Shown one piece after another: positions 7,298 through 15,471 of a stretch of DNA of 23,028 nt. How positions within the stretch are numbered: the first letter of the stretch is position 1; each line of letters begins with the position of its first letter. Origin of the DNA: JBLHKS01 sp047620505 (lineage in GTDB: Bacteria; Verrucomicrobiota; Verrucomicrobiia; Verrucomicrobiales; DEV007); assembly GCA_047620505.1 (NCBI GenBank), contig JBLHKS010000116.1:1-23028 (forward strand), in the 5' to 3' direction. A model generated the notes under the pieces. The model worked only from the letters and a program-made list of their open reading frames with translations. It was not told the DNA's origin and ran no database searches. Made by a program: the position numbers and the translations under genes.

Positions 7298-8620
7298 ATG
7301 ACCTCACGTCGTAAATTTATCAGGGGAGCCGGCGCAGCAGCTGCTGGCTTTCAAATCATCCCAAGCCGCCTTCTCGCTCAGGGGCCGAGCACCCAGGTAA
7401 ACGTCGCGGCCATCGGTGCCGGCGGACGTGCCGAGGCTGACATCGCCGGAGTCGTCGGCGCGGGCGCGAATATCGTTTCGCTCTGCGATGTCGACGTGAA
7501 TCGCAGCATGAAAAAGCGCGAGCAGTTCCCGCAGGCGAAGTTTTATACCGACTGGCGGGAGATGCTCGAAAAGGAGGCCGACAACATCGACGCGGTCACC
7601 GTTGCGACGCCGGATCACACCCACGCGGTCGCCGCGATGGCCGCGATCAAGTTGGGCAAACACGTTTATGTCGAGAAGCCGCTGACGCGCACCATTTCCG
7701 AAGCTCGCGCGCTCAAAGAGGCCGCCGCTGAGGCTGGTGTCTGCACTCAAATGGGTAACCAGGGCCACGCCGCAAACGGAGCGCGCTTGACGAACGAGTG
7801 GATTCAATCTGGATCGATCGGCGAGGTGACCGAGGTTCACACACGCACAAATCGCCCGATCTGGCCGCAAGGCATGATGCGTCCGGAGCCGTCTGAGCCA
7901 CCGGAAAGCCTCAACTGGGATCTCTGGCTTGGACCGGTGCCGTTCAAGCCCTACGGCAAGGACATCGCGCCGTTCAAGTGGCGTGGCTTTCTCGATTACG
8001 GCACCGGGGCGCTCGGCGACATGGGCGCGCATATTCTTGATCACCCAGTCTGGGCGTTAGGTCTCGATGTGCCGACCAGCATTGAGGCAGTTCGCGTTAA
8101 CCGCAATGTTCCAGGCAGCGAAAAAGACACGCACCCGAACAGCTGCGAGCTGGTTTACCACTTTCCAGCCAAGGGCGATCGGCCTGCGGTGAAGCTTGTT
8201 TGGTATGACGGGAAATTCGAGATTCCGACTAACGAACGGATGAAGGGCGGAGCTAAGCCGCCTGGAAACGGCTGCGTTTACTACGGTAAAGACCACGTGA
8301 TGCAGCACGGCAGCCACGGCGGAAATCCCAGCATCATGAGCAAGAATGCGGGCGACCACGTCAAGCCGGAGCAGACGATGGAGCGTTCGCCAGGGCATCA
8401 CAAAGAGTGGGTCGAGGCGATCAAGGCTAACGATCCTTCGATGGCTAAGTCGAATTTCGACTACGCCGCGCCGCTGACCGAGCTGATGCTTCTCGGCGTG
8501 ATCGCAAGTGTCATCGGTGAAGGAACGAAGCTGACCTGGGATCCGGAAACGATGAAAACCGGCAATGCCGATGCCGACAAACTCGTCCATCACGTCTATC
8601 GCGACGGCTGGTCCCTCTGA
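7298..8620 (+). CDS. Tat-exported Gfo/Idh/MocA family oxidoreductase
   Basis: This is a 440-aa NAD(P)-dependent sugar oxidoreductase family protein. The N-terminus 'MTSRRKFIRGAGAAAAGF' followed by 'LLAQ' is a twin-arginine signal peptide, so the folded cofactor-bound enzyme is probably exported, as is common in this phylum. The Rossmann motif is 'VAAIGAGGRAEADI' (about 36-49), and 'KHVYVEKPLTRT' carries the family's conserved E-K-P. The length and 'HKEWVEAIKAND' near the C-terminus fit the bacterial oxidoreductase C-terminal domain. I chose the ATG at 7298 because the Tat motif follows directly; the frame is open upstream to 7148 without family character. The stop overlaps the start of the DUF4199 gene (TGATG), so the two are probably translationally coupled. 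The substrate is unknown. An iterated-palindrome copy at 7335-7347 encodes part of the signal peptide. Confidence 0.9.
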   Translation: MTSRRKFIRGAGAAAAGFQIIPSRLLAQGPSTQVNVAAIGAGGRAEADIAGVVGAGANIVSLCDVDVNRSMKKREQFPQAKFYTDWREMLEKEADNIDAVTVATPDHTHAVAAMAAIKLGKHVYVEKPLTRTISEARALKEAAAEAGVCTQMGNQGHAANGARLTNEWIQSGSIGEVTEVHTRTNRPIWPQGMMRPEPSEPPESLNWDLWLGPVPFKPYGKDIAPFKWRGFLDYGTGALGDMGAHILDHPVWALGLDVPTSIEAVRVNRNVPGSEKDTHPNSCELVYHFPAKGDRPAVKLVWYDGKFEIPTNERMKGGAKPPGNGCVYYGKDHVMQHGSHGGNPSIMSKNAGDHVKPEQTMERSPGHHKEWVEAIKANDPSMAKSNFDYAAPLTELMLLGVIASVIGEGTKLTWDPETMKTGNADADKLVHHVYRDGWSL

Positions 8621-9147
8621 TGAATTCCAGCGTGCTGGCGGCCCTGAAGTGCGGCCTGATCCTCGGTCTGGCGAATTTGGCCTGGCTCTACGTGGCTTAT
8701 TGGATCGGGCTCCGCACGAACGGGATTCTGGTCATTCAGATCTACACCGCGATCTGGCTGATCATGAATATTGCTGGTGTTATCATCGGGCTTTTGAAAG
8801 TCCGCCGCGTCAGCAAAAAATGGAGCTACGCCCACGGTCTCGGCTCCGGCCTATTGATCGGGGTCGCTTCCGCCGTGCTGGCCGCGTTCGCGCAGGTCGG
8901 CTACTGGGAATTGATCCATCCCGAGTGGCCGGCGGTGATGGCCGAGCAGATCCGGGAAATTTACGAAATGGATGACCTTCCAGAGGCCGAAATTGAAGCG
9001 AGCGTCGAAAAGGCAGCAGCAGGCTTCACTATGGCCAATTTCATTCGTGGATCGATCATGGAAGCGCTGATGATCACGCTGATCGTCGGCTCGATCGCGA
9101 TGATTTTTATCCAGAGACCGTTCAGCGAGCCCGAGGCGGCGGAGTGA
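8620..9147 (+). CDS. DUF4199-type integral membrane protein
   Basis: This is a 175-aa membrane protein of unknown function. Four hydrophobic helices are visible: about 6-30 ('LKCGLILGLANLAWLYVAYW'), 36-58, 70-95 ('GLGSGLLIGVASAVLAAFA') and 145-165 ('EALMITLIVGSIAMIFIQ'). Between helices 3 and 4 lies a soluble acidic amphipathic stretch ('MDDLPEAEIEASVEKAAAG'). This order matches the DUF4199 family. The start codon overlaps the stop of the Tat oxidoreductase gene by one base, indicating coupled expression. No enzymatic motif is visible. Confidence 0.75.
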   Translation: MNSSVLAALKCGLILGLANLAWLYVAYWIGLRTNGILVIQIYTAIWLIMNIAGVIIGLLKVRRVSKKWSYAHGLGSGLLIGVASAVLAAFAQVGYWELIHPEWPAVMAEQIREIYEMDDLPEAEIEASVEKAAAGFTMANFIRGSIMEALMITLIVGSIAMIFIQRPFSEPEAAE

Positions 9148-9275
9148 ATATATGGCTATCTTTTGGGCGGACTCCGGTTTAGAGTGGTCGGCTCTCATAG
9201 GGGACTCCTCGCCAAAAACCGGCCAATTCAGGCCGTAGCGATCCCACCGCCTCCTCTGAGCGTGTCTCGAGGAGC
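9148..9275. other. Intergenic region before the head-group trio
   Basis: These 128 nt precede the aminotransferase. A purine-rich GAGGAG ends only 1 nt before the ATG at 9276, too close for normal Shine-Dalgarno spacing. The true start may be the in-frame ATG at 9336 or may use weak SD interaction. No convincing promoter or riboswitch was recognised. Confidence 0.35.
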
Positions 9276-10433
9276 ATGTCTATCGCGCTTTCTGCAAATT
9301 CGTCGGTTACCGTTGACGCGCTTGTCCCTGCCGTCATGTCGTCGGTGTCGGCGTGGCGACAGTTCGTTCCTGGCCCAGTTCCGGTCGAATCGCACATTCT
9401 GGCGATTGGGATTCAGCAGCTTCCTTACAACCGCACAGACGCATTTTCGGAGGTCAGCCACGAAATCCAGCGCGGCCTCCAGGATCTATTCCAAACAGAC
9501 GGCTCGATCGCTCTGCTTACTGGATCTGGCACGGCGGCAATGGAGGCGGCTGTGATCAATTTCCTCGATTCGTCAGACAAGGCGCTAGTGGTCAACGGCG
9601 GGACTTTCGGCCAGCGATGGCTCGACCTCTGCAAGGCGCATTCGGTTCCCAGCGAGGAATATTCGGCCCATTTTGGCGAGGACGTCGACCTGGCGAAGTT
9701 GGAAGGCCTGCTTTCAACCGGACAGTTCTCCGCCTTGCTGATCAACGCGCATGAGACGTCGACCGGCCACCTTTACGACATCGAAGCGATTGGAAAACTC
9801 GCTCGGCGACATGACGTCCTCTTCGTCGTCGACGCCATCAGCAGCATCTGCGCGGATCCGTTCGCCATGGATGACTGGCTCGTCGACGTCTGCATCCTCA
9901 GCTCCCAAAAGGCGCTCGCGCTTCCACCGGGATTGTCGTTCGTCGCGATGAACCGAAGGGCGCTCGCCGCTCTGGAGCAACGCGAGTCGAGGAGTCTCTA
10001 CTTTAATCTCAAAGATTACCTCGATAATCAGCGCCGCGGTCAATCGCCTTACACTCCAGCGATTGGTTTGATGCTGCAACTCCGCCAGCGGCTTGCCGAC
10101 ATTGAGAAGGAGGGGCTCCAGCAGCTGCTGAGTCGCCATCAGCGCCGTGCCGAGCATTTTCGCCATGCGATCAAGAACCTGGCGTTCGAAATCCTGCCGT
10201 CGCGATCGTCTAATGCCATGACCGCTCTCACGTGCGGGAAAATGGACGCCTGCGAGGTAGCCGAACGGCTGCGAACCCACTACCGCATCCTCGTTGCCCC
10301 GAGCGGCGGTGTCTTAAAATCAAAGTTAATCCGCGTCGCCCATATGGGTGCTCAGGAGCCTGCCGACGTTGAACTCCTCATCGCGGCGCTCACTGAAATC
10401 GACGCATCATCCCGAAGAAAAAGAGAAATATGA
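9276..10433 (+). CDS. Class-V PLP aminotransferase, PhnW/alanine-glyoxylate type (candidate 2-aminoethylphosphonate transaminase)
   Basis: This is a 385-aa fold-type I PLP enzyme. Key features are the substrate loop 'FVPGPVPVESH' (30-40), 'LLTGSGTAAMEAA' (80-92) for phosphate binding, D186 in 'FVVDAISS' under the pyridine nitrogen, K212 in 'CILSSQKAL' as the Schiff-base lysine, and 'LIRVAHMG' (351-358) with the carboxylate-binding Arg. This places it among PhnW, alanine-glyoxylate and serine-glyoxylate aminotransferases. The next two genes overlap it and each other by 4 nt and encode a small nucleotidyltransferase and a CDP-alcohol phosphotransferase. By analogy with the fused transaminase-cytidylyltransferase PntC, it may make 2-aminoethylphosphonate from phosphonoacetaldehyde. 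That substrate is inference; PEP mutase and phosphonopyruvate decarboxylase are not in the window. The first 20 residues may be untranslated if the start is the ATG at 9336. Confidence 0.82.
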   Translation: MSIALSANSSVTVDALVPAVMSSVSAWRQFVPGPVPVESHILAIGIQQLPYNRTDAFSEVSHEIQRGLQDLFQTDGSIALLTGSGTAAMEAAVINFLDSSDKALVVNGGTFGQRWLDLCKAHSVPSEEYSAHFGEDVDLAKLEGLLSTGQFSALLINAHETSTGHLYDIEAIGKLARRHDVLFVVDAISSICADPFAMDDWLVDVCILSSQKALALPPGLSFVAMNRRALAALEQRESRSLYFNLKDYLDNQRRGQSPYTPAIGLMLQLRQRLADIEKEGLQQLLSRHQRRAEHFRHAIKNLAFEILPSRSSNAMTALTCGKMDACEVAERLRTHYRILVAPSGGVLKSKLIRVAHMGAQEPADVELLIAALTEIDASSRRKREI

Positions 10434-11209
10434 GAGCAATTATTATGGCGGCCGGCATCGGCTCGCGACTCAAGGATATAAACGGCGACAGGCCGAAGTG
10501 CCTGATCGAAGCAGACGACGTCAGCCTTATCAGCCGCTCCGTCTCCATGCTTGAAGACCGGAACATTACCGATATCAGCGTGATCACCGGCTACCGAAGC
10601 GACCTCATCCAACGGGAGCTCGGAACGCGCGTCAGTTTTATTCACAATCCATACTACGAGGTTACCAACAGCATCGCATCGCTCTGGCTGGCGAAGGAGC
10701 TGCTGAACGACGACGTGATCCTCATGAATGCCGACCTCTACTACGAAGCGGCGGTGCTCGACACTGCGCTCGCGCAAACTGGCAACGCTGTGATGCTTTC
10801 GGATTCCACCAGAATCATCGATGCGGATTTTCGTTTCGGAGTGATTGGAAGCCGGATTTTGAAGACCGGCAACCGGCTGACGAACCAGGAAACTGACTGC
10901 GAATACGTCGGAATCGTCCGGATTGATAAACGCTTCATCAACGCTTTTCGCGCGCGGCTCGAACAGATGATCACTTCGGGCGATTTCAGAAACTGGTGGG
11001 AAGGCGTGCTCTATGCGTTCATCGAAGAAGGAATCACGATCTCCCACAAAGATGTCGATGGGGCTTTCTGGACAGAGGTCGATCATCTCGGCGACTACAA
11101 TCGGCTCATCGACTGGACTTCAAGCCGCCAACCCTCTGCGTTCCCCGTCAAATTGCCGTTTGGAACTCGAACGGAATCCGGCGCTGCGACCGCCGCAATC
11201 GCGCGATGA
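10430..11209 (+). CDS. Small-molecule nucleotidyltransferase (LicC/PntC-like cytidylyltransferase candidate)
   Basis: This is a 259-aa cytoplasmic nucleotidyltransferase that would couple a nucleotide to a phosphate or phosphonate. The signature loop is 'MAAGIGSRL' (6-14), followed by 'RPKCL' (P22-K23). 'YYEVTNSIASLWLAKELL' (75-92) closely resembles the LicC/PntC segment that contacts a zwitterionic choline-phosphate or aminoethylphosphonate head group. D102 ('MNADLYY') and D218 ('FWTEVDHLGDY') are the metal-binding aspartates. The ATG overlaps the aminotransferase stop (ATGA), and the stop overlaps the start of the CDP-alcohol transferase (ATGA). The product is therefore probably a CMP-activated head group passed to the downstream membrane enzyme. 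Sugar-1-phosphate or inositol-1-phosphate as substrate cannot be excluded. Confidence 0.85.
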   Translation: MRAIIMAAGIGSRLKDINGDRPKCLIEADDVSLISRSVSMLEDRNITDISVITGYRSDLIQRELGTRVSFIHNPYYEVTNSIASLWLAKELLNDDVILMNADLYYEAAVLDTALAQTGNAVMLSDSTRIIDADFRFGVIGSRILKTGNRLTNQETDCEYVGIVRIDKRFINAFRARLEQMITSGDFRNWWEGVLYAFIEEGITISHKDVDGAFWTEVDHLGDYNRLIDWTSSRQPSAFPVKLPFGTRTESGAATAAIAR

Positions 11210-12000
11210 ATTCCAAGCTGCGCGCCTTGTGGGCGACGAAGAATAAAAACGACGAATGGTGGTCATCCTTCGTAACGTCTCCGTTGGCGATCGTCGCTAA
11301 CTACGTCGTTGTCGATTGGAAGTGGCTGACTCCAAATCGGCTGACGCTTTTATCGTTCATCGTCGCCTGCGCGGCGACGGTGTTGATCGTCGTTGGCGGC
11401 TGTCTTCCTTTTATCCTCGCCGCCGTGCTGATTCACGCCAGCCACGTTCTGGATTGTATGGACGGACAGATGGCCCGTTACCGGGGCGTGACTTCGAAGT
11501 CAGGCGGGTTCTGGGATAAAATCACCGATCAAATCCAGGTCATTCTCTGGTTTGGCGCGATCGGTTATGCCGCCAATGTTCAGTCAGGCGAGATCCTTCC
11601 AGTGTTCCTTGCCTTTGCGGGCGTCGCGTTTTATTCCCTGCGTGGCTACGCAAAGTACGTGATTATCTGCACTGAAGCGGGCGAGGATCCGGCCTATCTC
11701 GAAAGAACAACTCGAGAGGTAAACGAGATCAACGCGCTAAGGGAAAAAGCGGCTGGCCCCGGACACGGGTTCTTCGCGAACCTGCGATGGTTTGTGGGCG
11801 AGCAGCGAAAGTTCTTCTCCTTCGACGAAGGCGTGTTCATCTTCATGCTCTCATTTGCGCTGATCTTTAATTGCCTGACGGCAATGCTGTGGGTGTTCGC
11901 AGTCAGCCAAACGATCTACGGCGTGGCTCGTTCCATCCAACGGGGACGCCAACTCGATCGACGGCCTGCTCGCCAGATTCTAACCACCACGGAGAAGTAG
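11206..12000 (+). CDS. CDP-alcohol phosphatidyltransferase family membrane enzyme
   Basis: This is a 264-aa integral membrane enzyme that transfers a phospho- or phosphono-head group between a CMP-linked donor and an alcohol acceptor. The complete family signature D(x2)DG(x2)AR(x8)G(x3)D(x3)D is present: D83, D86-G87, A90-R91, G100, D104 and D108, within 'LDCMDGQMARYRG'. Several hydrophobic helices flank it ('LLSFIVACAATVLIVVGG', 'VFIFMLSFALIFNCL'). The start overlaps the nucleotidyltransferase stop by 4 nt, so this is the third step of a coupled trio. The likely acceptor is diacylglycerol or another lipid alcohol (inference). The stop lies next to the convergent DUF389 gene, within a shared hairpin. 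Confidence 0.9.
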   Translation: MNSKLRALWATKNKNDEWWSSFVTSPLAIVANYVVVDWKWLTPNRLTLLSFIVACAATVLIVVGGCLPFILAAVLIHASHVLDCMDGQMARYRGVTSKSGGFWDKITDQIQVILWFGAIGYAANVQSGEILPVFLAFAGVAFYSLRGYAKYVIICTEAGEDPAYLERTTREVNEINALREKAAGPGHGFFANLRWFVGEQRKFFSFDEGVFIFMLSFALIFNCLTAMLWVFAVSQTIYGVARSIQRGRQLDRRPARQILTTTEK

Positions 12001-12026
12001 CGCGCCTGTCTAAAATTCCGGCGCGC
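12000..12026. terminator. Shared hairpin between convergent genes
   Basis: GCGCGCC (12000-12006) and GGCGCGC (12020-12026) form a perfect 7-bp stem around a 13-nt loop. The last base of one stop codon and the whole of the opposite gene's stop codon lie inside it. There is no T-run, so it is at best a weak bidirectional termination or end-protection structure. Confidence 0.35.
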
Positions 12027-13842
12027 GAAATTCGACCATCACAGGTTTCTGCGGAACGCGGTCCGACACGAAAGTTCGCACGGCATCGATCGTTTCGACT
12101 GAGAGATCGAGCGTGCTGAGTTCGATCGAAACCCGGACTCCGTCGAAGCCTGCTGTTCGGGTCAGCCGCAGATCGCGAAACTCGGCTTCGCCTGAATCGT
12201 CAGCCAGCAGCTGCTGGATTCCGGCGCGAAGTTCGTTATGCTTCTTTGGCTCTGCGGTTGGTGTTGTCGATGGTGTCGATTCCGGCGTCGAAATCAATTT
12301 CGTGCTCAGCGGAATGGTCAGGATCATCGCGGCTGCGAGAAGCCCGACGGCAGCTCGGCGGCCCCAGCGGTGACCCGGGCTCTGGCTTCCGCGGATTCCG
12401 CCAGCGAAAAAGCTGAAAGCCGCACCGAGCACGATCGCAACGACGTTGGTTGCGAAGAGCAGCGAAGCGCCGAGCGCATTTTGCATTTCCCCGAGCGAGA
12501 TCGAAATCCCGACCGTCGCGATCGGCGGAACGAGAGCGGCGGCGATCGCGACTCCGGCGAGGGCCGAAGACAGGCCGGGTCGAGCAACGCAGTAAGCGGC
12601 GGCGATTCCGGAAGCGAGCGCCACGCCCAGATCGAGCAAAGTCGGACCGCCGCGAGAACGCAGTTCATGCGTTAAATCATTGAGGTGGTTCAGCCCGGAG
12701 GCCGCGAACCCAGCGAAGACGCCGACGATCAGCGCGGCGATGAATCCGAAGCCGATCGATCGCAGACAGTCGCGAATCAGAGCCCGGTTTCCTTGGACGA
12801 GCGCGAGGCCGGCCCCGAGCAGGGGAGTCATCAGCGGAGCGACTAACATTGCGCCAATCACAACCGCAGGGCTGTTCTGGATCAGGCCGAAGGCAGCGAT
12901 GAGCGTCGACAGCGCGATCAGCGTCATGAAATCGAAATTCCAACGCGAATTGTCCTGAAGCCGCTCGACGACGGCGATTCGGGCATCGCGGTCTAACTGC
13001 GGAACGCGGAATTGAAGGAAGCGCTCGAACGCGGCGCGGATCCGCCGACCAACTGGAGTCTGATCGCGAACGACGCCGACTGCGAGCCCGCCGTCCGATT
13101 TCATCAAGCGATCGGGAATCGCGCCGAAAAGCCACTTTCTCAGGCGCGCGCCGTTCGATGCACCGATCAGGAGAAGATCGAAGTTATCCGCTTCGGCGGT
13201 GCGGCGGATTCCGGCCGAAATATCGTCGTTCAGCGTGACTCGCAACTGGACTTGATCGGATTCGAGCTCGGTCAGGCCCGCGCCACGGACCATGTCGCCC
13301 AGAATGTGCTCACCGATCGCTTCGCTGTCTTCACCGATATTCGCGTGGACCCGCAAGGCGTGAATTTCCGCCTCTTCGCCCGCAGTTCGAACGGCCAGCC
13401 GCAGGGCTTCGCGCGCGTGCGGACCGCCGCCGATCGGAATCAGCACACGACGGCAGAGATCGCCGTCCGAAGAGCCTAACCGAAGCAGAATCGTCCGGCA
13501 ATTTGCTCGCTCAAAAAGCGCACGAGCCAGCTGGGCCGGACCGCGCAGGTTGCGTCGGCTTTGCTGTTTTCCAACGAGAAGCAGGCCGGGGCTCAGCTTC
13601 TCGAGATGCTTCAAAACGGCCGAAGGCGACTCCGGATCGGGCGCCGCGATTTCCAGCAGCTGCTCGCCGGGATCGAGCTCGGCGGTTTGCGCGATTGCCG
13701 CTTCGATCGCCTCGACTCCGGAACCGTGATCGATCGTGATCAGCGTTGTTTTCTCAGCTTCAAGGGCAGCGGCAAAACGCAGCCCCCAACGAACGAGGCC
13801 TGGAGCTTCTTCGGCTGTCTGGATGACGACGACCACGGACAT
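12010..13842 (-). CDS. Tandem universal-stress-protein domains fused to a DUF389 membrane domain
   Basis: This is a 610-aa protein. Residues about 1-125 and 130-265 are two Usp-like alpha/beta domains. The second has 'RVLIPIGGGPHAREALRLAV', 'FDLLLIGASNGARLRKWLFG' and 'IPDRLMKSDGGLAVGVVRD', which match the nucleotide-binding Usp pattern; the first is more divergent. Residues about 305-490 form the DUF389 membrane domain: 'NFDFMTLIALSTLIAAFGLIQNS' and 'AVVIGAMLVAPLMTPLLGAGLAL' are characteristic, followed by further helices. A last helix precedes a soluble C-terminal tail (about 525-610) beginning with a Ser/Thr/Pro-rich linker. DUF389 function is unknown. The Usp domains suggest nucleotide- or stress-dependent gating (inference). 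The gene lies downstream of amt on the same strand but is separated from it by a terminator, and it is convergent with the head-group trio. Confidence 0.87.
   Translation of the reverse strand: MSVVVVIQTAEEAPGLVRWGLRFAAALEAEKTTLITIDHGSGVEAIEAAIAQTAELDPGEQLLEIAAPDPESPSAVLKHLEKLSPGLLLVGKQQSRRNLRGPAQLARALFERANCRTILLRLGSSDGDLCRRVLIPIGGGPHAREALRLAVRTAGEEAEIHALRVHANIGEDSEAIGEHILGDMVRGAGLTELESDQVQLRVTLNDDISAGIRRTAEADNFDLLLIGASNGARLRKWLFGAIPDRLMKSDGGLAVGVVRDQTPVGRRIRAAFERFLQFRVPQLDRDARIAVVERLQDNSRWNFDFMTLIALSTLIAAFGLIQNSPAVVIGAMLVAPLMTPLLGAGLALVQGNRALIRDCLRSIGFGFIAALIVGVFAGFAASGLNHLNDLTHELRSRGGPTLLDLGVALASGIAAAYCVARPGLSSALAGVAIAAALVPPIATVGISISLGEMQNALGASLLFATNVVAIVLGAAFSFFAGGIRGSQSPGHRWGRRAAVGLLAAAMILTIPLSTKLISTPESTPSTTPTAEPKKHNELRAGIQQLLADDSGEAEFRDLRLTRTAGFDGVRVSIELSTLDLSVETIDAVRTFVSDRVPQKPVMVEFRAPEF
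12204..12217. repeat. Iterated palindrome, perfect 14-bp copy
   Basis: CCAGCAGCTGCTGG is here within the Usp-DUF389 gene. Other copies sharing at least nine bases of the core are at 922-931, 1448-1457, 2882-2891, 4452-4461, 7335-7347, 10118-10130, 13653-13662, 14440-14451, 15561-15573, 16365-16378, 17715-17723, 18938-18947 and 21595-21607. The genes concerned are unrelated and on both strands, so this is a dispersed DNA word and not a duplicated gene segment. Confidence 0.7.
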
Positions 13843-13880
13843 GTCGCCGATTCTCAGGTCCTGTCCTCAAAACGCAAAAC

Positions 13881-13914
13881 AAAAAAGCCCGCCACGCGCG
13901 AGGCGAGACGGGCT
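13881..13914 (-). terminator. Rho-independent terminator of the ammonium transporter gene
   Basis: Reading the minus strand, AGCCCG (13914-13909) pairs with CGGGCT (13891-13886), giving a 6-bp GC-rich stem. The second arm's final T opens a run of six Ts (13886-13881 on the complement). It lies 32 nt after the amt stop and 38 nt before the DUF389-protein start, so it should separate the two transcripts. Confidence 0.75.
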
Positions 13915-13945
13915 GTTGATTTTGAAAGGAAGTCGGAGTGCTTGG

Positions 13946-15340
13946 TTAGTTTGTGTAAGCCGTTTCCCCGTGAGTCGTGGTGTCGAGGCCCTCGGATTCA
14001 TCCGCTTCCGGGGTCCGCAGGCCGCGGCAAACGATTTTTGCGATTGTCAGGGCGATGACGGAGACGACTCCGCTCCAAACGATCGTGATCACGACGCTTT
14101 TCAGCTGCGCGAAAAACTGGGCAGGAATGCCGATGAAATCCTCGGCACCCGTGACGCTTTCGCGAAGAAACAGACCGGTCAAAAGCGCGCCGACGATTCC
14201 GCCGATGCCGTGGACGCCGAAGACGTCGAGGCTGTCGTCGTAGCCGAGTTTGCGCTTGAGGGTCGTTGCCGTGAAGAAGCAGATCAGGCCGGATGCGATG
14301 CCGATGACGAGCGCGCCGAGAACCGTGGTCGAGCCCGAAGCCGGAGTGATCGCGACGAGTCCAGCAACCGCTCCAGTCGCGGCCCCAACGGCGGTGACTT
14401 TGCGGATGACGAGCCACTCGATCGCGAGCCAGGCCAGGACAGCAGCTGCTGTTGCGATTTGAGTCGTCAACATCGCGAAACCAGCGCTTTCGTTTGCTCC
14501 ACCGGCGCTACCTGCGTTGAATCCGAACCAGCCGACCCAGAGAAGAGCCGCACCAATAATGACGAGCGGAACGTTGTGCGGCGGACCGGAAGTTTTGCGC
14601 TTGCCGACCATGATGCAGGCGACGAGACCGGCGATGCCAGCGTTGATGTGGACGACGGTGCCGCCCGCGAAATCGATCACGCCCATGCCATCAAACAATC
14701 CTCCGCCCCAAGCCATGTGCCAGATTGGAAGGTAGGAAAAAGTCGTCCAGATCGTGGTGAAAACCAACACGGCTGCGAATTTCATCCGTTCGGCGAAAGC
14801 GCCAACGATGAGGGCCGGGGTGATGATGATGAAGGTCATCTGAAACGTGATCCAGACGCTCTCCGGCATCGTTCCGCTGAGCGCCGAGTCCGTCAGGTGG
14901 CCGAGGAAAAGTCCGCATTTGGGGCCGTTGGCGGTGTCGAGGCTTCCCGTCGTATTGAAGAACTGGCCAAGGAATCCTTCGCCGCCGGCTGCCGAAAATA
15001 CGTATCCGTAGGCGATCCAGACGATCGTCATCACCGCAGCGATCACGAAACACTGAACGAGGACGCTCAGGATGTTTTTGGATCGAACCAGACCGCCGTA
15101 AAACAGCGCGAGCCCAGGCAGCGTCATCAAAAGGACGAGCACTGTCGCGGTGAGCATCCAGGCGGTGTCGCCTGTGTCGAGTTTCGCTTCTTCTTCCTCA
15201 GCGGCTGGTTCCGCAGGGGCGACGTCGGCCGTAACCGCTGGATCGGCGGCGGTGCCGTCAGCCTGGGCAAAGAGATTTCCGCTGCTTGTAAAAAGCAACG
15301 CCAACAAGATAAACCATTTGATTGGCTTGAGTTTGGTCAT
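13946..15340 (-). CDS. amt: Ammonium transporter (Amt/MEP/Rh family) with cleavable signal peptide
   Basis: This is a 464-aa inner-membrane ammonium channel. An N-terminal signal peptide (1-26, 'FILLALLFTSSGNLFAQA') is followed by an unusual Ala/Glu-rich segment (about 27-52) before the first membrane helix ('AWMLTATVLVLLMTLPGLALF'). Family features are 'GGLVRSKN', the two pore histidines in 'GGTVVHINAGIAGL' and 'VFGVHGIGG', 'WFGFNAGSAGGANES', and the cytoplasmic tail 'EGLDTTTHGETAY'. No GlnK/P-II gene is adjacent, although amt genes usually travel with one. Upstream there is a sigma-54-like element (15414-15429) and a tandem direct repeat (15472-15499), consistent with nitrogen control. A strong terminator follows. 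The identity is secure. Confidence 0.96.
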   Translation of the reverse strand: MTKLKPIKWFILLALLFTSSGNLFAQADGTAADPAVTADVAPAEPAAEEEEAKLDTGDTAWMLTATVLVLLMTLPGLALFYGGLVRSKNILSVLVQCFVIAAVMTIVWIAYGYVFSAAGGEGFLGQFFNTTGSLDTANGPKCGLFLGHLTDSALSGTMPESVWITFQMTFIIITPALIVGAFAERMKFAAVLVFTTIWTTFSYLPIWHMAWGGGLFDGMGVIDFAGGTVVHINAGIAGLVACIMVGKRKTSGPPHNVPLVIIGAALLWVGWFGFNAGSAGGANESAGFAMLTTQIATAAAVLAWLAIEWLVIRKVTAVGAATGAVAGLVAITPASGSTTVLGALVIGIASGLICFFTATTLKRKLGYDDSLDVFGVHGIGGIVGALLTGLFLRESVTGAEDFIGIPAQFFAQLKSVVITIVWSGVVSVIALTIAKIVCRGLRTPEADESEGLDTTTHGETAYTN

Positions 15341-15413
15341 GATTTGAAACGTGGTTTGTAGAAACGATTGTGGTTAACCGGATCGCCAGAACGACTCGGT
15401 CAGCAGCCCCCGA

Positions 15414-15429
15414 TGCAGGGTTGGCGCCA
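15414..15429 (-). promoter_or_regulatory. Candidate sigma-54 promoter for amt
   Basis: On the minus strand TGGCGCCAACCCTGCA has the obligatory GG-N10-GC spacing of a -24/-12 promoter. It keeps TGGC at -24 and TGCA at -12, but has mismatches between. The -12 element lies about 75 nt upstream of the amt start. Nitrogen-regulated sigma-54 promoters are common before amt genes. The match is imperfect, so this is a candidate only. Confidence 0.45.
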
Positions 15430-15471
15430 GGTGCCTGGAAATTTTTTGCCGACGGGGGCGAATGGCCGTTT

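Noticed and set aside
12001..13000. GATC is strongly over-represented (15 counted here and 12 in 1-1000, against about 4 per kb expected).
   Set aside because: In the gene-poor stretch 1441-2300 I count only 3, close to chance. The excess therefore follows coding sequence and probably reflects codon and codon-pair preference, not a HIP1-like element.
13736..15361. Plus-strand open frame of 541 codons opposite the ammonium transporter.
   Set aside because: The translation is an Asp/Glu/Arg-rich low-complexity shadow with no domain, while the opposite strand encodes a complete Amt transporter.
15435..15449. TGG...TGC arrangement on the plus strand that resembles a sigma-54 promoter for the small membrane protein.
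   Set aside because: The GG-to-GC spacing is 9, not the required 10, so it was not annotated.
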